This document shows, piece after piece, positions 25,905 to 34,850 of a stretch of 64,000 nt of DNA. The stretch spans positions 1,031,137 through 1,095,136 of the forward strand of contig NZ_JAMTCI010000001.1 of assembly GCF_024171765.1 (NCBI RefSeq). Reading direction: 5' to 3'. Origin of the DNA: Williamsia deligens. GTDB taxonomy: Bacteria; Actinomycetota; Actinomycetes; Mycobacteriales; Mycobacteriaceae. The number at the start of each line of letters is the position of its first letter. Position 1 is the first letter of the stretch. The notes under the pieces are model-generated. The model did not search any database and was not told where the DNA came from. It was given only the letters and a program-made list of their open reading frames with translations. The position numbers were made by a program, and so were the translations under genes.

Positions 25905-26843
25905 ATGCCACCGCCCGACCCGTCGACCGTCCGGTTCGAGGGGCCGTGGACGCACCTCGACGTCCGCGCGAACGGCATCCGGTTCCACGCCGTCGAATGC
26001 GGTCCACCTCGCCTCGACCGACCGCTGGTGTTGCTGCTGCACGGTTTCGGGGAGTTCTGGTGGAGCTGGCGTCACCAACTGGCCGACCTCGACGCCGCCG
26101 GATATCGAGCTGTCGCCGTGGACCTGCGCGGCTACGGGGACACCGACAAGCCGCCGCGCGGCTATGACGGCTGGACTCTCGCCGGTGACACGAACGCACT
26201 GATCCGCTCGTTGGGGCACACACACGCCTCGCTCGTCGGTCACGCCGACGGTGGACTGGTCTGCTGGGCGACAGCGACCCTGCATCCCCGCGCCGTCGAC
26301 TCCATCGCGACGGTCGCCTCACCGCACCCGCGGGCCCTGCGTCGCGCGGTCATCCGGGACCGCGCGCAGCGATCCGCGTTCCTCGGCGACTTCCTGGGCA
26401 ACCAGCTGCCGCGGAGGGCGGAGAAGACCCTCACCCGCGACGACGGCGCGTTCATCGCCCGGATGTTCGTCGAGCGGGCCGGCGCCGCCTGGCGCCGCAC
26501 CGAGGACTTCGCGACCACGGTCGGACACAACCGGTCCGCCATCCAGATCCCCGGCGCCGCGCACTGCAGCCTGGAGTACCGGCGCTGGGCGTTCCGCTCC
26601 CAGTTCCGGCGGGACGGGGCGACGTTCCTGCACCTGATGAACAGACGCCTGACGGTCCCTGTGCTCGAGATGCGGGGACAGGACGACCACTACATCGGCG
26701 CCGACACCGTGGCCGCGGGTCGCTACTACGCCACCCGGTTCGCCTATGCCGAGATCCCCGACGCCGCCCACTTCGCGCACCAGGAGAACCCGACGCGCAG
26801 CACGGAGCTGCTCACCGAGCATCTGGCCGGCGTCGACCGCTGA
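25905..26843 (+). CDS. ephE: Alpha/beta hydrolase of the EphE epoxide-hydrolase type
   Basis: A 312-residue alpha/beta hydrolase. HGFGEFWWSWR is the epoxide-hydrolase oxyanion/HGxP-like region and AAHFAHQENP carries the late catalytic histidine. The nucleophile elbow reads VGHADGG (residues 111-117), where epoxide hydrolases have VGHDWGG: Ala114 occupies the nucleophile position and an Asp sits one residue later. Either the elbow is shifted or the protein is not a classical epoxide hydrolase. Equivalent to Rv3670. It ends three bases before the convergent marP stop. Confidence 0.8.
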   Translation: MPPPDPSTVRFEGPWTHLDVRANGIRFHAVECGPPRLDRPLVLLLHGFGEFWWSWRHQLADLDAAGYRAVAVDLRGYGDTDKPPRGYDGWTLAGDTNALIRSLGHTHASLVGHADGGLVCWATATLHPRAVDSIATVASPHPRALRRAVIRDRAQRSAFLGDFLGNQLPRRAEKTLTRDDGAFIARMFVERAGAAWRRTEDFATTVGHNRSAIQIPGAAHCSLEYRRWAFRSQFRRDGATFLHLMNRRLTVPVLEMRGQDDHYIGADTVAAGRYYATRFAYAEIPDAAHFAHQENPTRSTELLTEHLAGVDR

Positions 26844-26846
26844 CGG

Positions 26847-28043
26847 TCAGGAGTGCACGCAGGACTGCGTGTCGACCGCCTCGGTGAGGTTCTCCGACCG
26901 GGCGAGGTCGTCGGAGACCTGCTTGGCGGTCAGCACGAACCCGGTCTCGGTGGTGGTGTCCTCGGCGGCGCCGAACACGACCCCCAGCACGCGGCCGTCG
27001 CTGTCGATGAGCGGCCCGCCGGAGTTGCCCTGCCGGATGGACCCGCGCACGGTGTACACCTCGCGACGGACCTGGCTGTCGCGGTAGATGTCGGGCCCCG
27101 ACAGGTCGACGACCTCACGGATCCGCTCGGGACTCGCGGTGTACGGGCCGGCTTCCGGGTATCCGAGCGCGATCGCGTCGTCGCCGGTGGACGCCGGCCG
27201 GTCGGCGAACCGCAGCGCGGGGGCCGTGAGCCCCGGGACGTCGAGGATCGCGATGTCGGTCGACGGGTCGAACAGGACGACGGTCGCGTCGAGCGTCCCG
27301 TCCTGCGACTCCACGCGCAGGGTCCGGGTGCCGGCGACGACGTGGGCGTTGGTCATCACCCGCTCGGGGGACACGACGAACCCGCTGCCCTCCAGCGCCT
27401 GGTTGCAGCTCGGCGCGACGCCCTCGATCTTCACCACGCTCGGACGGACCGACGCGACGACGGGGAGACCACCCAACCCGGTGTCCGGTGGGTCGACAGA
27501 GACGATCGGCGTGCGGCCGAACGGACCGATGACCTGCGGCAGGCCGGAGTCGTCGAGAAGGGCGCTGAAGTCGCTGGGCAGGTCACGCATCCACTGGGGT
27601 GCGACGTCGTCGACACCGCCGAGGACCTGTGATCCCCGCACCGCCGACGCGATGGTCGGTTCCGCCGAGCTGCTCACCGGGATGGCCAGCAGCCACGCCG
27701 CGATGAGCACGGCGACGGCCTGCAGGACCGACCCGACCACGCTGTCGACGCGGCGCACGCCCACCGACCGGATCACGCTGCGTGCGGCGCGGCCCAGGAT
27801 CATCCCCGCGGCCTCACCGATCAGCACGAGCACCACCAGCAGCGCGACGCCGACGAGCAGACGCCACCGGCGGTCGTCGATGTGCCCGATCACCGTGGGC
27901 GCGAGCATGATCCCCGCGACGGCGCCGAGCACGACACCGACGAACGCGAGTCCCGACGCCACCGCCCCCTGGCGATACCCGGATCCGGCGGCGAGCAGCG
28001 CGATCACCACGACGACGATGTCGACCCAGGTGGACCCACTCAT
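26847..28043 (-). CDS. marP: Membrane-anchored periplasmic serine protease MarP
   Basis: A 398-residue protein: four membrane helices in the first ~125 residues (CvpA-like), then a chymotrypsin-fold protease. The triad is His234 (TNAHVV), Asp263 (STDIAILD) and Ser341 (GNSGGP). Cys213 and Cys395 are placed like the disulfide of M. tuberculosis MarP (Rv3671c), which is required for acid and oxidative resistance and cleaves the RipA peptidoglycan hydrolase. ATG 28043 overlaps the NUDIX stop (ATGA). All catalytic residues are present. Confidence 0.93.
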   Translation of the reverse strand: MSGSTWVDIVVVVIALLAAGSGYRQGAVASGLAFVGVVLGAVAGIMLAPTVIGHIDDRRWRLLVGVALLVVLVLIGEAAGMILGRAARSVIRSVGVRRVDSVVGSVLQAVAVLIAAWLLAIPVSSSAEPTIASAVRGSQVLGGVDDVAPQWMRDLPSDFSALLDDSGLPQVIGPFGRTPIVSVDPPDTGLGGLPVVASVRPSVVKIEGVAPSCNQALEGSGFVVSPERVMTNAHVVAGTRTLRVESQDGTLDATVVLFDPSTDIAILDVPGLTAPALRFADRPASTGDDAIALGYPEAGPYTASPERIREVVDLSGPDIYRDSQVRREVYTVRGSIRQGNSGGPLIDSDGRVLGVVFGAAEDTTTETGFVLTAKQVSDDLARSENLTEAVDTQSCVHS

Positions 28044-28807
28044 CGCTGCCCCGCCTTCGCCAGTTCGTCGTTCAGATCACGGATGTCGTCGGTGTCCCAG
28101 GGCCGGGCCCACCCGGCGGCGTCGAACACCGCGGCGAGAAGGCCTCCGGTGAACCCCCAGACGAGCATCCCCTCGACCGCGAACGCCGGTCCGCGATAGA
28201 CCCGCCCGCCCATGACCGAGCGCTGCACCTGGAAACGGTTCGCCGGGTCGACGAGGTTCGCGATAGGGACGCGGACCACCCGGGACGTCTCACCCGTGTC
28301 GACGACGCGGACGGGCGTCGGCTGCGCCGACCATGCGAGCACGGGGATGACGTCGAAGCCCGACGGCGGGACCGGGAACGAGCGGAGGCGGGCGATCGGC
28401 GTGACGTCGGCCGCGGCGAGACCGGTCTCCTCGGTCGCCTCCCGCAGCGCGGTGCCGACGGGATAGTCGTCACCCGGGTCGCGGGCGCCGCCGGGGAAGG
28501 CGACCTGACCGGCGTGGTTGCGCAGGGTCGTGGCCCGCGCGGTGAGCAGCACGGTGGCCTCGGGCGGCGGCGTGGTGTCGGGACCGTCGGGGCCGGCGAC
28601 GGCGATCAGCACCGCTGCCGAGCGGCGGTTCGGCTTGAGCGCGGCCAGCAGACGGGTGCGGTCGCCACCGCGGTTCTCCACGGCGGAGGTCACCGCGTCC
28701 ACGTCGGCGGCGAGCGGGCGCAGCCACGCCGGGATGGTCTCCAGCGGGACGAGCGGCCCGGGCGGGACCGACGGTTCGGGGTCGGTGTCCGAGGATCGGC
28801 CGCTCAC
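28040..28807 (-). CDS. NUDIX hydrolase of the CoA pyrophosphatase type
   Basis: A 255-residue protein. The CoA-type signature LLTARATTLRNHAGQVAFPGG is followed by a NUDIX box ending REATEETGL, with Asp at the first acidic position. This is the family that cleaves coenzyme A or related dinucleotides to phosphopantetheine and adenylate products. Equivalent to Rv3672c. GTG 28807 overlaps the thioredoxin-like gene stop, and its own stop overlaps the marP start, so nth-tlpA-nudix-marP form one coupled operon. Confidence 0.85.
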   Translation of the reverse strand: MSGRSSDTDPEPSVPPGPLVPLETIPAWLRPLAADVDAVTSAVENRGGDRTRLLAALKPNRRSAAVLIAVAGPDGPDTTPPPEATVLLTARATTLRNHAGQVAFPGGARDPGDDYPVGTALREATEETGLAAADVTPIARLRSFPVPPSGFDVIPVLAWSAQPTPVRVVDTGETSRVVRVPIANLVDPANRFQVQRSVMGGRVYRGPAFAVEGMLVWGFTGGLLAAVFDAAGWARPWDTDDIRDLNDELAKAGQR

Positions 28808-29499
28808 ACGCGCACGCCGAGGTAGCGGTCGACGGCGTCGGCGACGGACTGTTCGTCGGTGAAGACCGTCGGCAACACCTTGGCGACGGTGCCGTCGGCG
28901 CGGACGAGGACCGAGACCGGGTACACGCGGGGGATGCCGAGGGCGGCGGCGATCCGCGACTGCGAGTCGACGACGGAGGGCAACCGGACACCGATCTCGG
29001 TGAGGAGGCCGAGCGCGAGCACCGGGTTCTCCGACCCCTCCTTGGCCTGCACGGCGAGCACGTCGACGGCGGCCCGGGCGCGGTTCGCGAACGCCTCGAC
29101 GGTCGGGAGCTCGCGGCGGCACGGCAGACACCACGGCGCCCAGAAGTTGATCAGCAGCGGTTGGCCCGCGGTCGCGGCACCGAGGTCCACGTCGCCCGGT
29201 GCGCCCAGGCACGGGACGGTCACACCTCGCAGCGCCGACGACGCCGGCGCGGGTCCGGTAGCCGTCGGGCACGGCGCCAGCCCGGCTCGCGACCGGGCCT
29301 CGTCGAGATCCGCCGGGGTGACCGATGCCGTCGCGCCCGGGATCGGACCGGCGGTCTGTGCCGAGCCACCCGAGTCGAGCACAGTGTCGCCGCCGCCGCG
29401 GGGCCAGATCGCGACGATCAGGGCCACGACCACGACGAGCAGCACGACGCCCCAGCGTGCGGACGCAGGGATGCGCGAGAGTCGGTTCATGGGCGTCAC
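28804..29499 (-). CDS. Membrane-anchored thioredoxin-like (TlpA/ResA type) protein
   Basis: A 231-residue protein with one N-terminal membrane helix (about residues 16-33), then a periplasmic thioredoxin domain with active site WCLPC (Cys124, Cys127) after NFWAPWC. Two more cysteines (Cys77, Cys97) lie in the N-terminal extension and could form a second disulfide. It probably transfers reducing equivalents to exported proteins; MarP, next in the operon, has a disulfide. GTG 29499 overlaps the nth stop (GTGA); ATG 29490 is an alternative. Equivalent to Rv3673c. Confidence 0.82.
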   Translation of the reverse strand: MTPMNRLSRIPASARWGVVLLVVVVALIVAIWPRGGGDTVLDSGGSAQTAGPIPGATASVTPADLDEARSRAGLAPCPTATGPAPASSALRGVTVPCLGAPGDVDLGAATAGQPLLINFWAPWCLPCRRELPTVEAFANRARAAVDVLAVQAKEGSENPVLALGLLTEIGVRLPSVVDSQSRIAAALGIPRVYPVSVLVRADGTVAKVLPTVFTDEQSVADAVDRYLGVRV

Positions 29500-30293
29500 A
29501 GCCCGGCCAGCGAGAGCAGATGCTCGGTCTCGGGGCCCTTCACCAGCGCGGCCGCCACCTGTGGATCGGTGGGACCCTCCCCGAACGACGGGCAGTCCGC
29601 GGCGAGGACGCAGACACCGCAGGCGGGCTTCTTCGCGTGGCACACGCGGCGTCCGTGAAAGATCACGCGGTGCGACAGGTCGGTCCAGGCCTTGCGCTCG
29701 ATGAGCTCGCCGACGGCGTGTTCCACCTTGACCGGGTCGGTCTCCTCGGTCCACCGCCACCGGCGGACCAGCCGGCCGAAGTGCGTGTCGACGGTGATGC
29801 CCGGCACCCCGAATGCGTTGCCCAGCACGACGTTCGCGGTCTTGCGACCGAATCCCGGCAGCGTGACCAGATCCTCGAGTCGACCGGGGACCTCACCGTC
29901 GAACCGTTCGAGAAGCGCCTGCGCGAGCCCCATGATCGACGTCGCCTTGTTGCGGTAGAAGCCCGTGCTGCGGATCAGTTCCTCGAGCTCGGTCCGGTCG
30001 GCGGAGGCATAGGCCTGCGCGTCGGGGTACCGACGGAACAGTGCCGGGGTGACCATGTTGACGCGGACATCGGTGCACTGTGCGGACAGGATCGTCGCCA
30101 CCGACAGCTCCAGCGGCGTCGTGAAGTCGAGTTCGCAGTACACGTGGGGGAACGCCACCTGCAGGGTGCGGTCCATTCGTCGTGCGCGGCGCACCAGCCC
30201 GGTGCGGGTCTCGGTCCCGCGCTCCGCCGCGGTCCTGCGACGAGGTCGCGTACCGCTCGCTGACGCGGGAACAGCGGCGTCCGGTTCGTTCAC
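29496..30293 (-). CDS. nth: Endonuclease III
   Basis: A 265-residue DNA glycosylase/AP lyase that removes oxidised pyrimidines. The helix-hairpin-helix reads [12 protein letters not shown] with the catalytic lysine, followed by ITVDTHFGR with the catalytic aspartate. The C-terminal 4Fe-4S cluster motif C-x6-C-x2-C-x5-C is complete ([17 protein letters not shown]). GTG 30293 gives a basic N-terminal extension of about 35 residues before the domain; a shorter start is possible. First gene of the nth-tlpA-nudix-marP unit. Confidence 0.92.
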   Translation of the reverse strand: MNEPDAAVPASASGTRPRRRTAAERGTETRTGLVRRARRMDRTLQVAFPHVYCELDFTTPLELSVATILSAQCTDVRVNMVTPALFRRYPDAQAYASADRTELEELIRSTGFYRNKATSIMGLAQALLERFDGEVPGRLEDLVTLPGFGRKTANVVLGNAFGVPGITVDTHFGRLVRRWRWTEETDPVKVEHAVGELIERKAWTDLSHRVIFHGRRVCHAKKPACGVCVLAADCPSFGEGPTDPQVAAALVKGPETEHLLSLAGL

Positions 30294-30315
30294 GCAGGCA
30301 AGACTACTGAGGCCC

Positions 30316-30333
30316 CCTGAAGGGCTCTTCAGG
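30316..30333. promoter_or_regulatory. Inverted repeat upstream of nth
   Basis: CCTGAAG-GGCT-CTTCAGG is a perfect 7-bp dyad, 23 bases before the nth start and in the 121-base divergent gap with the small membrane protein gene. It may be an operator or an mRNA leader hairpin. No specific regulator is evident. Confidence 0.35.
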
Positions 30334-30414
30334 AGCGCCGCGCGAGGTAACACTTGTGTTCCGACCCCGGTCGTCGTTGCCCTGTCGAGACCTGCGGTGT
30401 GTTTACTGCAAGCC

Positions 30415-30699
30415 ATGCACGGACTGGCCGTACTGCTCTTCCCGGCGGTGCTCATGCTGTTCGCACTCGCCATGGAACGCATGGAGAACGAGGTCGACGA
30501 CCACAGCGTGCACCGCGAGGAGGTCGAGGACTTCCTCGCCTCCGCCGCACTGCCCGACGCGACCGCGCTCCCGTCCTCGACGCCCGCCGATCACCCCCGC
30601 GACCACGACGATCTCGCCCACCGGCGCGACACCATCGAGTTCGACCTGCCGAGCGAGTTCCAGCAGGGTCTCGGCACCCGGACGCATCGCGCGGGCTGA
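30415..30699 (+). CDS. Small membrane protein (Rv3675 position)
   Basis: A 94-residue protein with one N-terminal membrane helix ([19 protein letters not shown]) and a highly acidic and His-rich C-terminal tail (many Asp, Glu and His). It occupies the place of Rv3675 between nth and crp. Function unknown. The helix followed by a charged tail suggests a single-pass membrane protein. Confidence 0.6.
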   Translation: MHGLAVLLFPAVLMLFALAMERMENEVDDHSVHREEVEDFLASAALPDATALPSSTPADHPRDHDDLAHRRDTIEFDLPSEFQQGLGTRTHRAG

Positions 30700-30762
30700 G
30701 GCTCCGCGCGCCGCCCCACACCCACCGCAGCGGGTTCACCGCCTATGCGCGGTGGATGGTCG

Positions 30763-30804
30763 TAGACTCGACATCACATGTGAGTGACACATCTGACACT
30801 CACC
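30763..30804 (+). promoter_or_regulatory. crp upstream region with dyads
   Basis: A -10-like TAGACT lies at 30763-30768. Just downstream are TCACATGTGA (30774-30783), a GTGAGTG/CACTCAC inverted repeat with ten-base spacing, and AGTGA-CACATC-TGACA (30783-30798), which matches the CRP consensus at eight of ten positions. This pattern fits autoregulation of crp but is not proven. Confidence 0.4.
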
Positions 30805-30860
30805 ACGACGGGCGTGCGAGAACACCGCCGCTCACGCCGACGGCGATGAAAGGGACGTAC

Positions 30861-31535
30861 GTGGAGGAAGTACTGGCCAGGGCCGGCATCTTTCAGGGAG
30901 TCGAGCCCAGCGCGGTGGCCGCTCTCACCAAGCAGCTACAGCCCGTCGACTTCCCTCGCGGTCACGTGATCTTCAACGAGGGCGAGCCGGGCGACCGGCT
31001 CTACATCATCCTCAGCGGCAAGGTGAAGGTCGGCCGACGGTCGACCGACGGTCGCGAGAACCTGCTGACCATCATGGGTCCGTCGGACATGTTCGGTGAG
31101 CTGTCCATCTTCGATCCCGGCCCCCGGACGTCGTCGGCCACCACGGTGACCGAGGTCCGTACGGTCTCCATGGACCGCGACGCCCTGCGCGCGTGGATCG
31201 CCGACCGCCCCGAGATCGCCGAGCAGTTGCTGCGCGTCCTGGCCCGTCGTCTGCGGCGCACCAACAACAACCTCGCCGACCTCATCTTCACCGACGTCCC
31301 GGGTCGCGTCGCCAAGCAGCTCCTGCAGCTCGCGCAGCGCTTCGGCACCCAGGAGGCCGGGGCTCTCCGCGTCACCCACGACCTCACGCAGGAGGAGATC
31401 GCCCAGCTCGTCGGCGCCTCCCGCGAGACCGTGAACAAGGCACTGGCCGACTTCGCCCAGCGTGGATGGTTGCGGCTCGAGGGCAAGAGCGTCCTCATCG
31501 CCGACTCCGAGCGTTTGGCGCGTCGCGCCCGCTGA
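30861..31535 (+). CDS. crp: cAMP-responsive global regulator Crp/GlxR
   Basis: A 224-residue protein, the same length as M. tuberculosis Crp (Rv3676). Residues about 15-130 form the cyclic-nucleotide-binding domain with the phosphate cassette ([18 protein letters not shown]), and residues 160-215 the winged helix-turn-helix ([21 protein letters not shown]). The start is GTG 30861 with AAAGGGA five bases upstream. It binds TGTGA-N6-TCACA-type sites; candidate sites lie before crp itself and acs in this window. Confidence 0.94.
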   Translation: MEEVLARAGIFQGVEPSAVAALTKQLQPVDFPRGHVIFNEGEPGDRLYIILSGKVKVGRRSTDGRENLLTIMGPSDMFGELSIFDPGPRTSSATTVTEVRTVSMDRDALRAWIADRPEIAEQLLRVLARRLRRTNNNLADLIFTDVPGRVAKQLLQLAQRFGTQEAGALRVTHDLTQEEIAQLVGASRETVNKALADFAQRGWLRLEGKSVLIADSERLARRAR

Positions 31536-31551
31536 CGCCGCGTCGGACCGG

Positions 31552-32988
31552 GTGAGCACCGTGACCGACGTGTGGCTCCGTGACGCCTCCGCCGCCGAAC
31601 TGGCCGAGGCGATCCACTCGGGACAGGTCACGTCCCGGCGGGTCGTCGAATTCCACATCGGTCGCCTCCGCAGCCGGTCGTCGCTGACGTCCGTCGTCGC
31701 CGACCGGTACGACGCCGCCCTCGACGAGGCCGATGCCGTCGACGCGCGGATCGCCTCGGGTGAGGCGCCCGGCGGTCCGCTCGCGGGGGTGCCGTGCACG
31801 GTGAAGGAGTCGATCCCCGTCACCGGGATGCCGCACACCGCGGGGATGGCGAGCCGACGCGGCATCGTCTCCCCGACCGACGCCGTCGCCGTCCAGCGCA
31901 TCCGTGCAGCCGGGGCGATCGTCCTCGGCGTCACCAACACCGCCGAGCTCTGTCTCGGCATCGAGAGCACCAACAGCGTCCACGGCCGGACCAACAACCC
32001 CTACGACGAGCGCCGGGTCTCCGGTGGGTCCTCGGGTGGTGAGGGCGCCGCGATCGGCAGCGGCGGCAGCCCCATCGGGATCGGCGGTGACACCGGCGGG
32101 TCGATCCGGATCCCGTCGTTCTACTGCGGCGTGTTCGGGCACAAGCCGTCGCCGGGTCTCGTGCCCGCGAACGAGAGCGTCCCGTCGCTGGCGGGCGACG
32201 CCGACCTCGACACGATGGAGACGCTGGGCCCGATGGCCCGCCGCGCGGGCGATCTCATGCCGCTGCTGCGGATCCTCGCCGACGACGACGGAACCCGATG
32301 CGGGGAAGTCGGATCCGTCGACCTCGACGGGCTCACCGTCGTCGTGCCGACGAAGTCGTCGTTCGTGCGGCCGATGAACCGCGCCGTCCGGGACGCCCGC
32401 GACGCTGCCGGTCGGGCGCTCGCCGAGGCCGGCGCCGACGTGACCTGGCAACCGATGCCCGGGATGCGTCGCGTGATCGCCAGCTACCTCATGGAACTGC
32501 GCCGCCATGCCGGGATGCCGGTCATGTCCCTGTTCGACTCGCTGTCGGAGAAGCCGGGTCGCCACCTCACGCCGGCCGTCCTGCGGGCCGACAGCCTGCA
32601 GCTGCGCCTGGCGATGATCGGCGACCGCATCCCCGAACTGCTCCCCAAGCCCGGGCGCGACCTGCTCGACCGGTACGCCCGCGAACTCGCCGACGAGGTG
32701 TTCACCGCCGTCGGCGACGGCGTCATGCTGCATCCCCCGTTGCCCGCGCCGGCACCCCTGCACCACGGGACGCTCGCCCGGCCCTGGCTGTTCGGCGGGG
32801 CCGCGATGTTCAACATGCTCGGCATGGCCGTCACCGAGGTGCCGCTGGGCTTCGATCCCCGCGGTCTGCCCGTCGGCGTGCAGGTCGCCGCCGCGCCCGG
32901 CAACGACCACGTCGCCATCGCCGTCGCCGAACACCTCGAGTCGGTCTTCGGCGGCTGGGTCGCCCCCGAGGACGTCACCCGCGCCTGA
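31552..32988 (+). CDS. Amidase-signature enzyme
   Basis: A 478-residue amidase with the Ser-cisSer-Lys triad: Lys85 (CTVKES), Ser160 in the GGSSGG loop and Ser184 in GGDTGGSIRIPS. It should hydrolyse an amide or acyl-amide, but substrate cannot be read from sequence; relatives include GatA and various xenobiotic amidases. There is no GatB/C partner nearby. GTG 31552 or 31561 may start it. It follows crp by 16 bases and ends one base before a convergent gene. Confidence 0.85.
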   Translation: MSTVTDVWLRDASAAELAEAIHSGQVTSRRVVEFHIGRLRSRSSLTSVVADRYDAALDEADAVDARIASGEAPGGPLAGVPCTVKESIPVTGMPHTAGMASRRGIVSPTDAVAVQRIRAAGAIVLGVTNTAELCLGIESTNSVHGRTNNPYDERRVSGGSSGGEGAAIGSGGSPIGIGGDTGGSIRIPSFYCGVFGHKPSPGLVPANESVPSLAGDADLDTMETLGPMARRAGDLMPLLRILADDDGTRCGEVGSVDLDGLTVVVPTKSSFVRPMNRAVRDARDAAGRALAEAGADVTWQPMPGMRRVIASYLMELRRHAGMPVMSLFDSLSEKPGRHLTPAVLRADSLQLRLAMIGDRIPELLPKPGRDLLDRYARELADEVFTAVGDGVMLHPPLPAPAPLHHGTLARPWLFGGAAMFNMLGMAVTEVPLGFDPRGLPVGVQVAAAPGNDHVAIAVAEHLESVFGGWVAPEDVTRA

Positions 32989-32989
32989 C

Positions 32990-33601
32990 TCAGGCCTCCG
33001 GCGACGCGATCACGTCGACATCGGATGCGCGGAACGCGAAGCCGTCCTGAGATGCGGCCTCCCAGGCGAACTCGACGCGCGCGCCGGGTGTCAGCACCCG
33101 ATAGCCGGTTCCATGGACCTCGCTGAAGTGGACCCATGCACCGCCGGGTGTCGCGTCCGAATCGACCACACCCCAGCCCTCCTCCGGATGCCACCCGCGA
33201 ACGACACCCGTGGTCCGGGGTAGCGGAGGTCGCGGAGGAACCGGCGGCAGGTTGTACGGATCGACCTCCCGCATGATCGTGACGCCGTCCTCGCGGGTTG
33301 CACTCATCCATAGCGAAGTCCGGTACGCGCCCGTCGACGGCGAATCCGGCGCGGCACACCGCGACGGCCACACATCGGTGATCTCGGGCCCGTAGGCGTC
33401 GTCCCCTGTTCGCCAGAAGAAGTCGACGACCTCGCCGGTGTCGAGACCGTGGGTCTCGAGTCCGTCCGAGGTGTCGACGGTCACGGCCTCACGCCGGATC
33501 GCCCACGCCGAGGCGACGCACCCACCCGGGATGTCATCCGAGTCGATGATCCCCTGGCCCGCGTCGAAGTCCCATGATCGGACGATGCCTGTGCTCCTCA
33601 C
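32990..33601 (-). CDS. Tandem cold-shock-domain protein
   Basis: A 203-residue protein built from two diverged cold-shock-like domains: residues about 4-70 (GIVRSWDFDAGQGIIDSDD) and about 135-200 (GVVRGWHPEEGWGVVDSD, then AWVHFSEV). Each has the RNP1-like GxGxxDS region; the second keeps the RNP2-like WVHFS, the first has lost the HFS residues. A linker with Pro-rich PPVPPRPPLP separates them. It likely binds single-stranded nucleic acid. GTG start. I know no standard name for this two-domain arrangement. Confidence 0.7.
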   Translation of the reverse strand: MRSTGIVRSWDFDAGQGIIDSDDIPGGCVASAWAIRREAVTVDTSDGLETHGLDTGEVVDFFWRTGDDAYGPEITDVWPSRCAAPDSPSTGAYRTSLWMSATREDGVTIMREVDPYNLPPVPPRPPLPRTTGVVRGWHPEEGWGVVDSDATPGGAWVHFSEVHGTGYRVLTPGARVEFAWEAASQDGFAFRASDVDVIASPEA

Positions 33602-33658
33602 GGCGGGTCAGCGTAGGCGCGGGAGCGATCACCGGTCACCCGGTTTTCGACCCGGCGT

Positions 33659-34753
33659 TCACCGACCCTCGGGCGACCACCTGCGCTCGATGTCGCCGAT
33701 ACGCCAGATGGCCAGGGCGAGGGCCCAACTGGCGACGAAGAGAGCGACCACCACGTAGCCCGCGTACTCGAGGTCGATGGCACCGATCCAGGCCAGCGGG
33801 CCCGAGGTGATCCCGAGCTTGTCCGCGAGCAACCCGATGAGCTCGATCCCACCGATCAGCAGCGCGACCGCCACCGACAGCGCCGTCACCGTCACGTTGT
33901 AGAACAGTCGTCGCGCGGGTCGTTGGTGCGCCCAGCCGTAGGCGTAGTGCATGACGGCCCCGTCGAGGCTGTCGAACAACGACATCCCGGCGGTGAACAG
34001 CACCGGCAGCGTGAGGATCGCGTACCAGGGCAGGCTGACGGCGGCGGTCCCGGCGAGCACGAGCAGCGACACCTCGGTCGCCGTGTCGAACCCGAGTCCG
34101 AACAGCAGCCCGACCGGGTACATGTGCCACGGCGCGCGGACGACGCCGAGGAACCGTCCGACGACCCGGGTCATCACGCCACGTTCGCTGAGCCGCGCAT
34201 CGAGCTCTGCCTCGTCGAACCGGCCGTCACGCATGTCCCGAACGATCTGTCGGATACGCAGCAGCACAACGAGGTTGAGTACGCCGATGGCGATGAGGAA
34301 CAGCCCCGAGACGCTCGTGCCGAACACGCCGGTGACCGTCTGCAGCGTCGAGGAGTCGTCGTCGATCTGCGAGGCCAGCGCGCGGACACCGGCCGCGAGC
34401 AGCAGACACAACCCGAACACGACCGTGGAGTGTCCGAGGGAGAACCAGAAGCCGACCGTCAGCGGTCGACGTCCGTCGACGACGAGTTTGCGGGTGGTGT
34501 TGTCGATGGCGGCAATGTGGTCGGCGTCGAAGGCGTGTCGCATGCCCAGCGTGTACGCGGTGACACCCAACCCGATGCCGAACACCGCTCCCCCGGCCAT
34601 CCGGTGGTCGCCCGACGCGACGGCGATCAGCGCGGCGAACCCGATGACGTGCAGTGCGACGACGGCGCCGGCCATCGCAAGGAGCGGACGGAGGTCGCCC
34701 CGCCGGAACCCCCCACGTGGCACCGCCGGAGCGTCGGGGGTGTTCGTCGACAT
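33659..34753 (-). CDS. Nickel/cobalt transporter (NiCoT family)
   Basis: A 364-residue permease with about eight helices. The NiCoT signature RHAFDADHIAAIDNTTRK is intact, together with FSLGHSTVV and LLFGLGFDTATE. It imports Ni2+ or Co2+, probably for urease, hydrogenase or B12 enzymes elsewhere in the genome. A ribosome site GGAGAGAAGG precedes ATG 34753. No nickel repressor is adjacent. Equivalent in family to mycobacterial NicT. Confidence 0.9.
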   Translation of the reverse strand: MSTNTPDAPAVPRGGFRRGDLRPLLAMAGAVVALHVIGFAALIAVASGDHRMAGGAVFGIGLGVTAYTLGMRHAFDADHIAAIDNTTRKLVVDGRRPLTVGFWFSLGHSTVVFGLCLLLAAGVRALASQIDDDSSTLQTVTGVFGTSVSGLFLIAIGVLNLVVLLRIRQIVRDMRDGRFDEAELDARLSERGVMTRVVGRFLGVVRAPWHMYPVGLLFGLGFDTATEVSLLVLAGTAAVSLPWYAILTLPVLFTAGMSLFDSLDGAVMHYAYGWAHQRPARRLFYNVTVTALSVAVALLIGGIELIGLLADKLGITSGPLAWIGAIDLEYAGYVVVALFVASWALALAIWRIGDIERRWSPEGR

Positions 34754-34850
34754 GGACCTGCCTTCTCTCCGGGTGCCTGATTCCTAGCAGGTGCCGCGAC
34801 CGGCCGCATCGCGGAGAGCGCACGGGGTCTCCGGCGATACGCTCGGCCCC

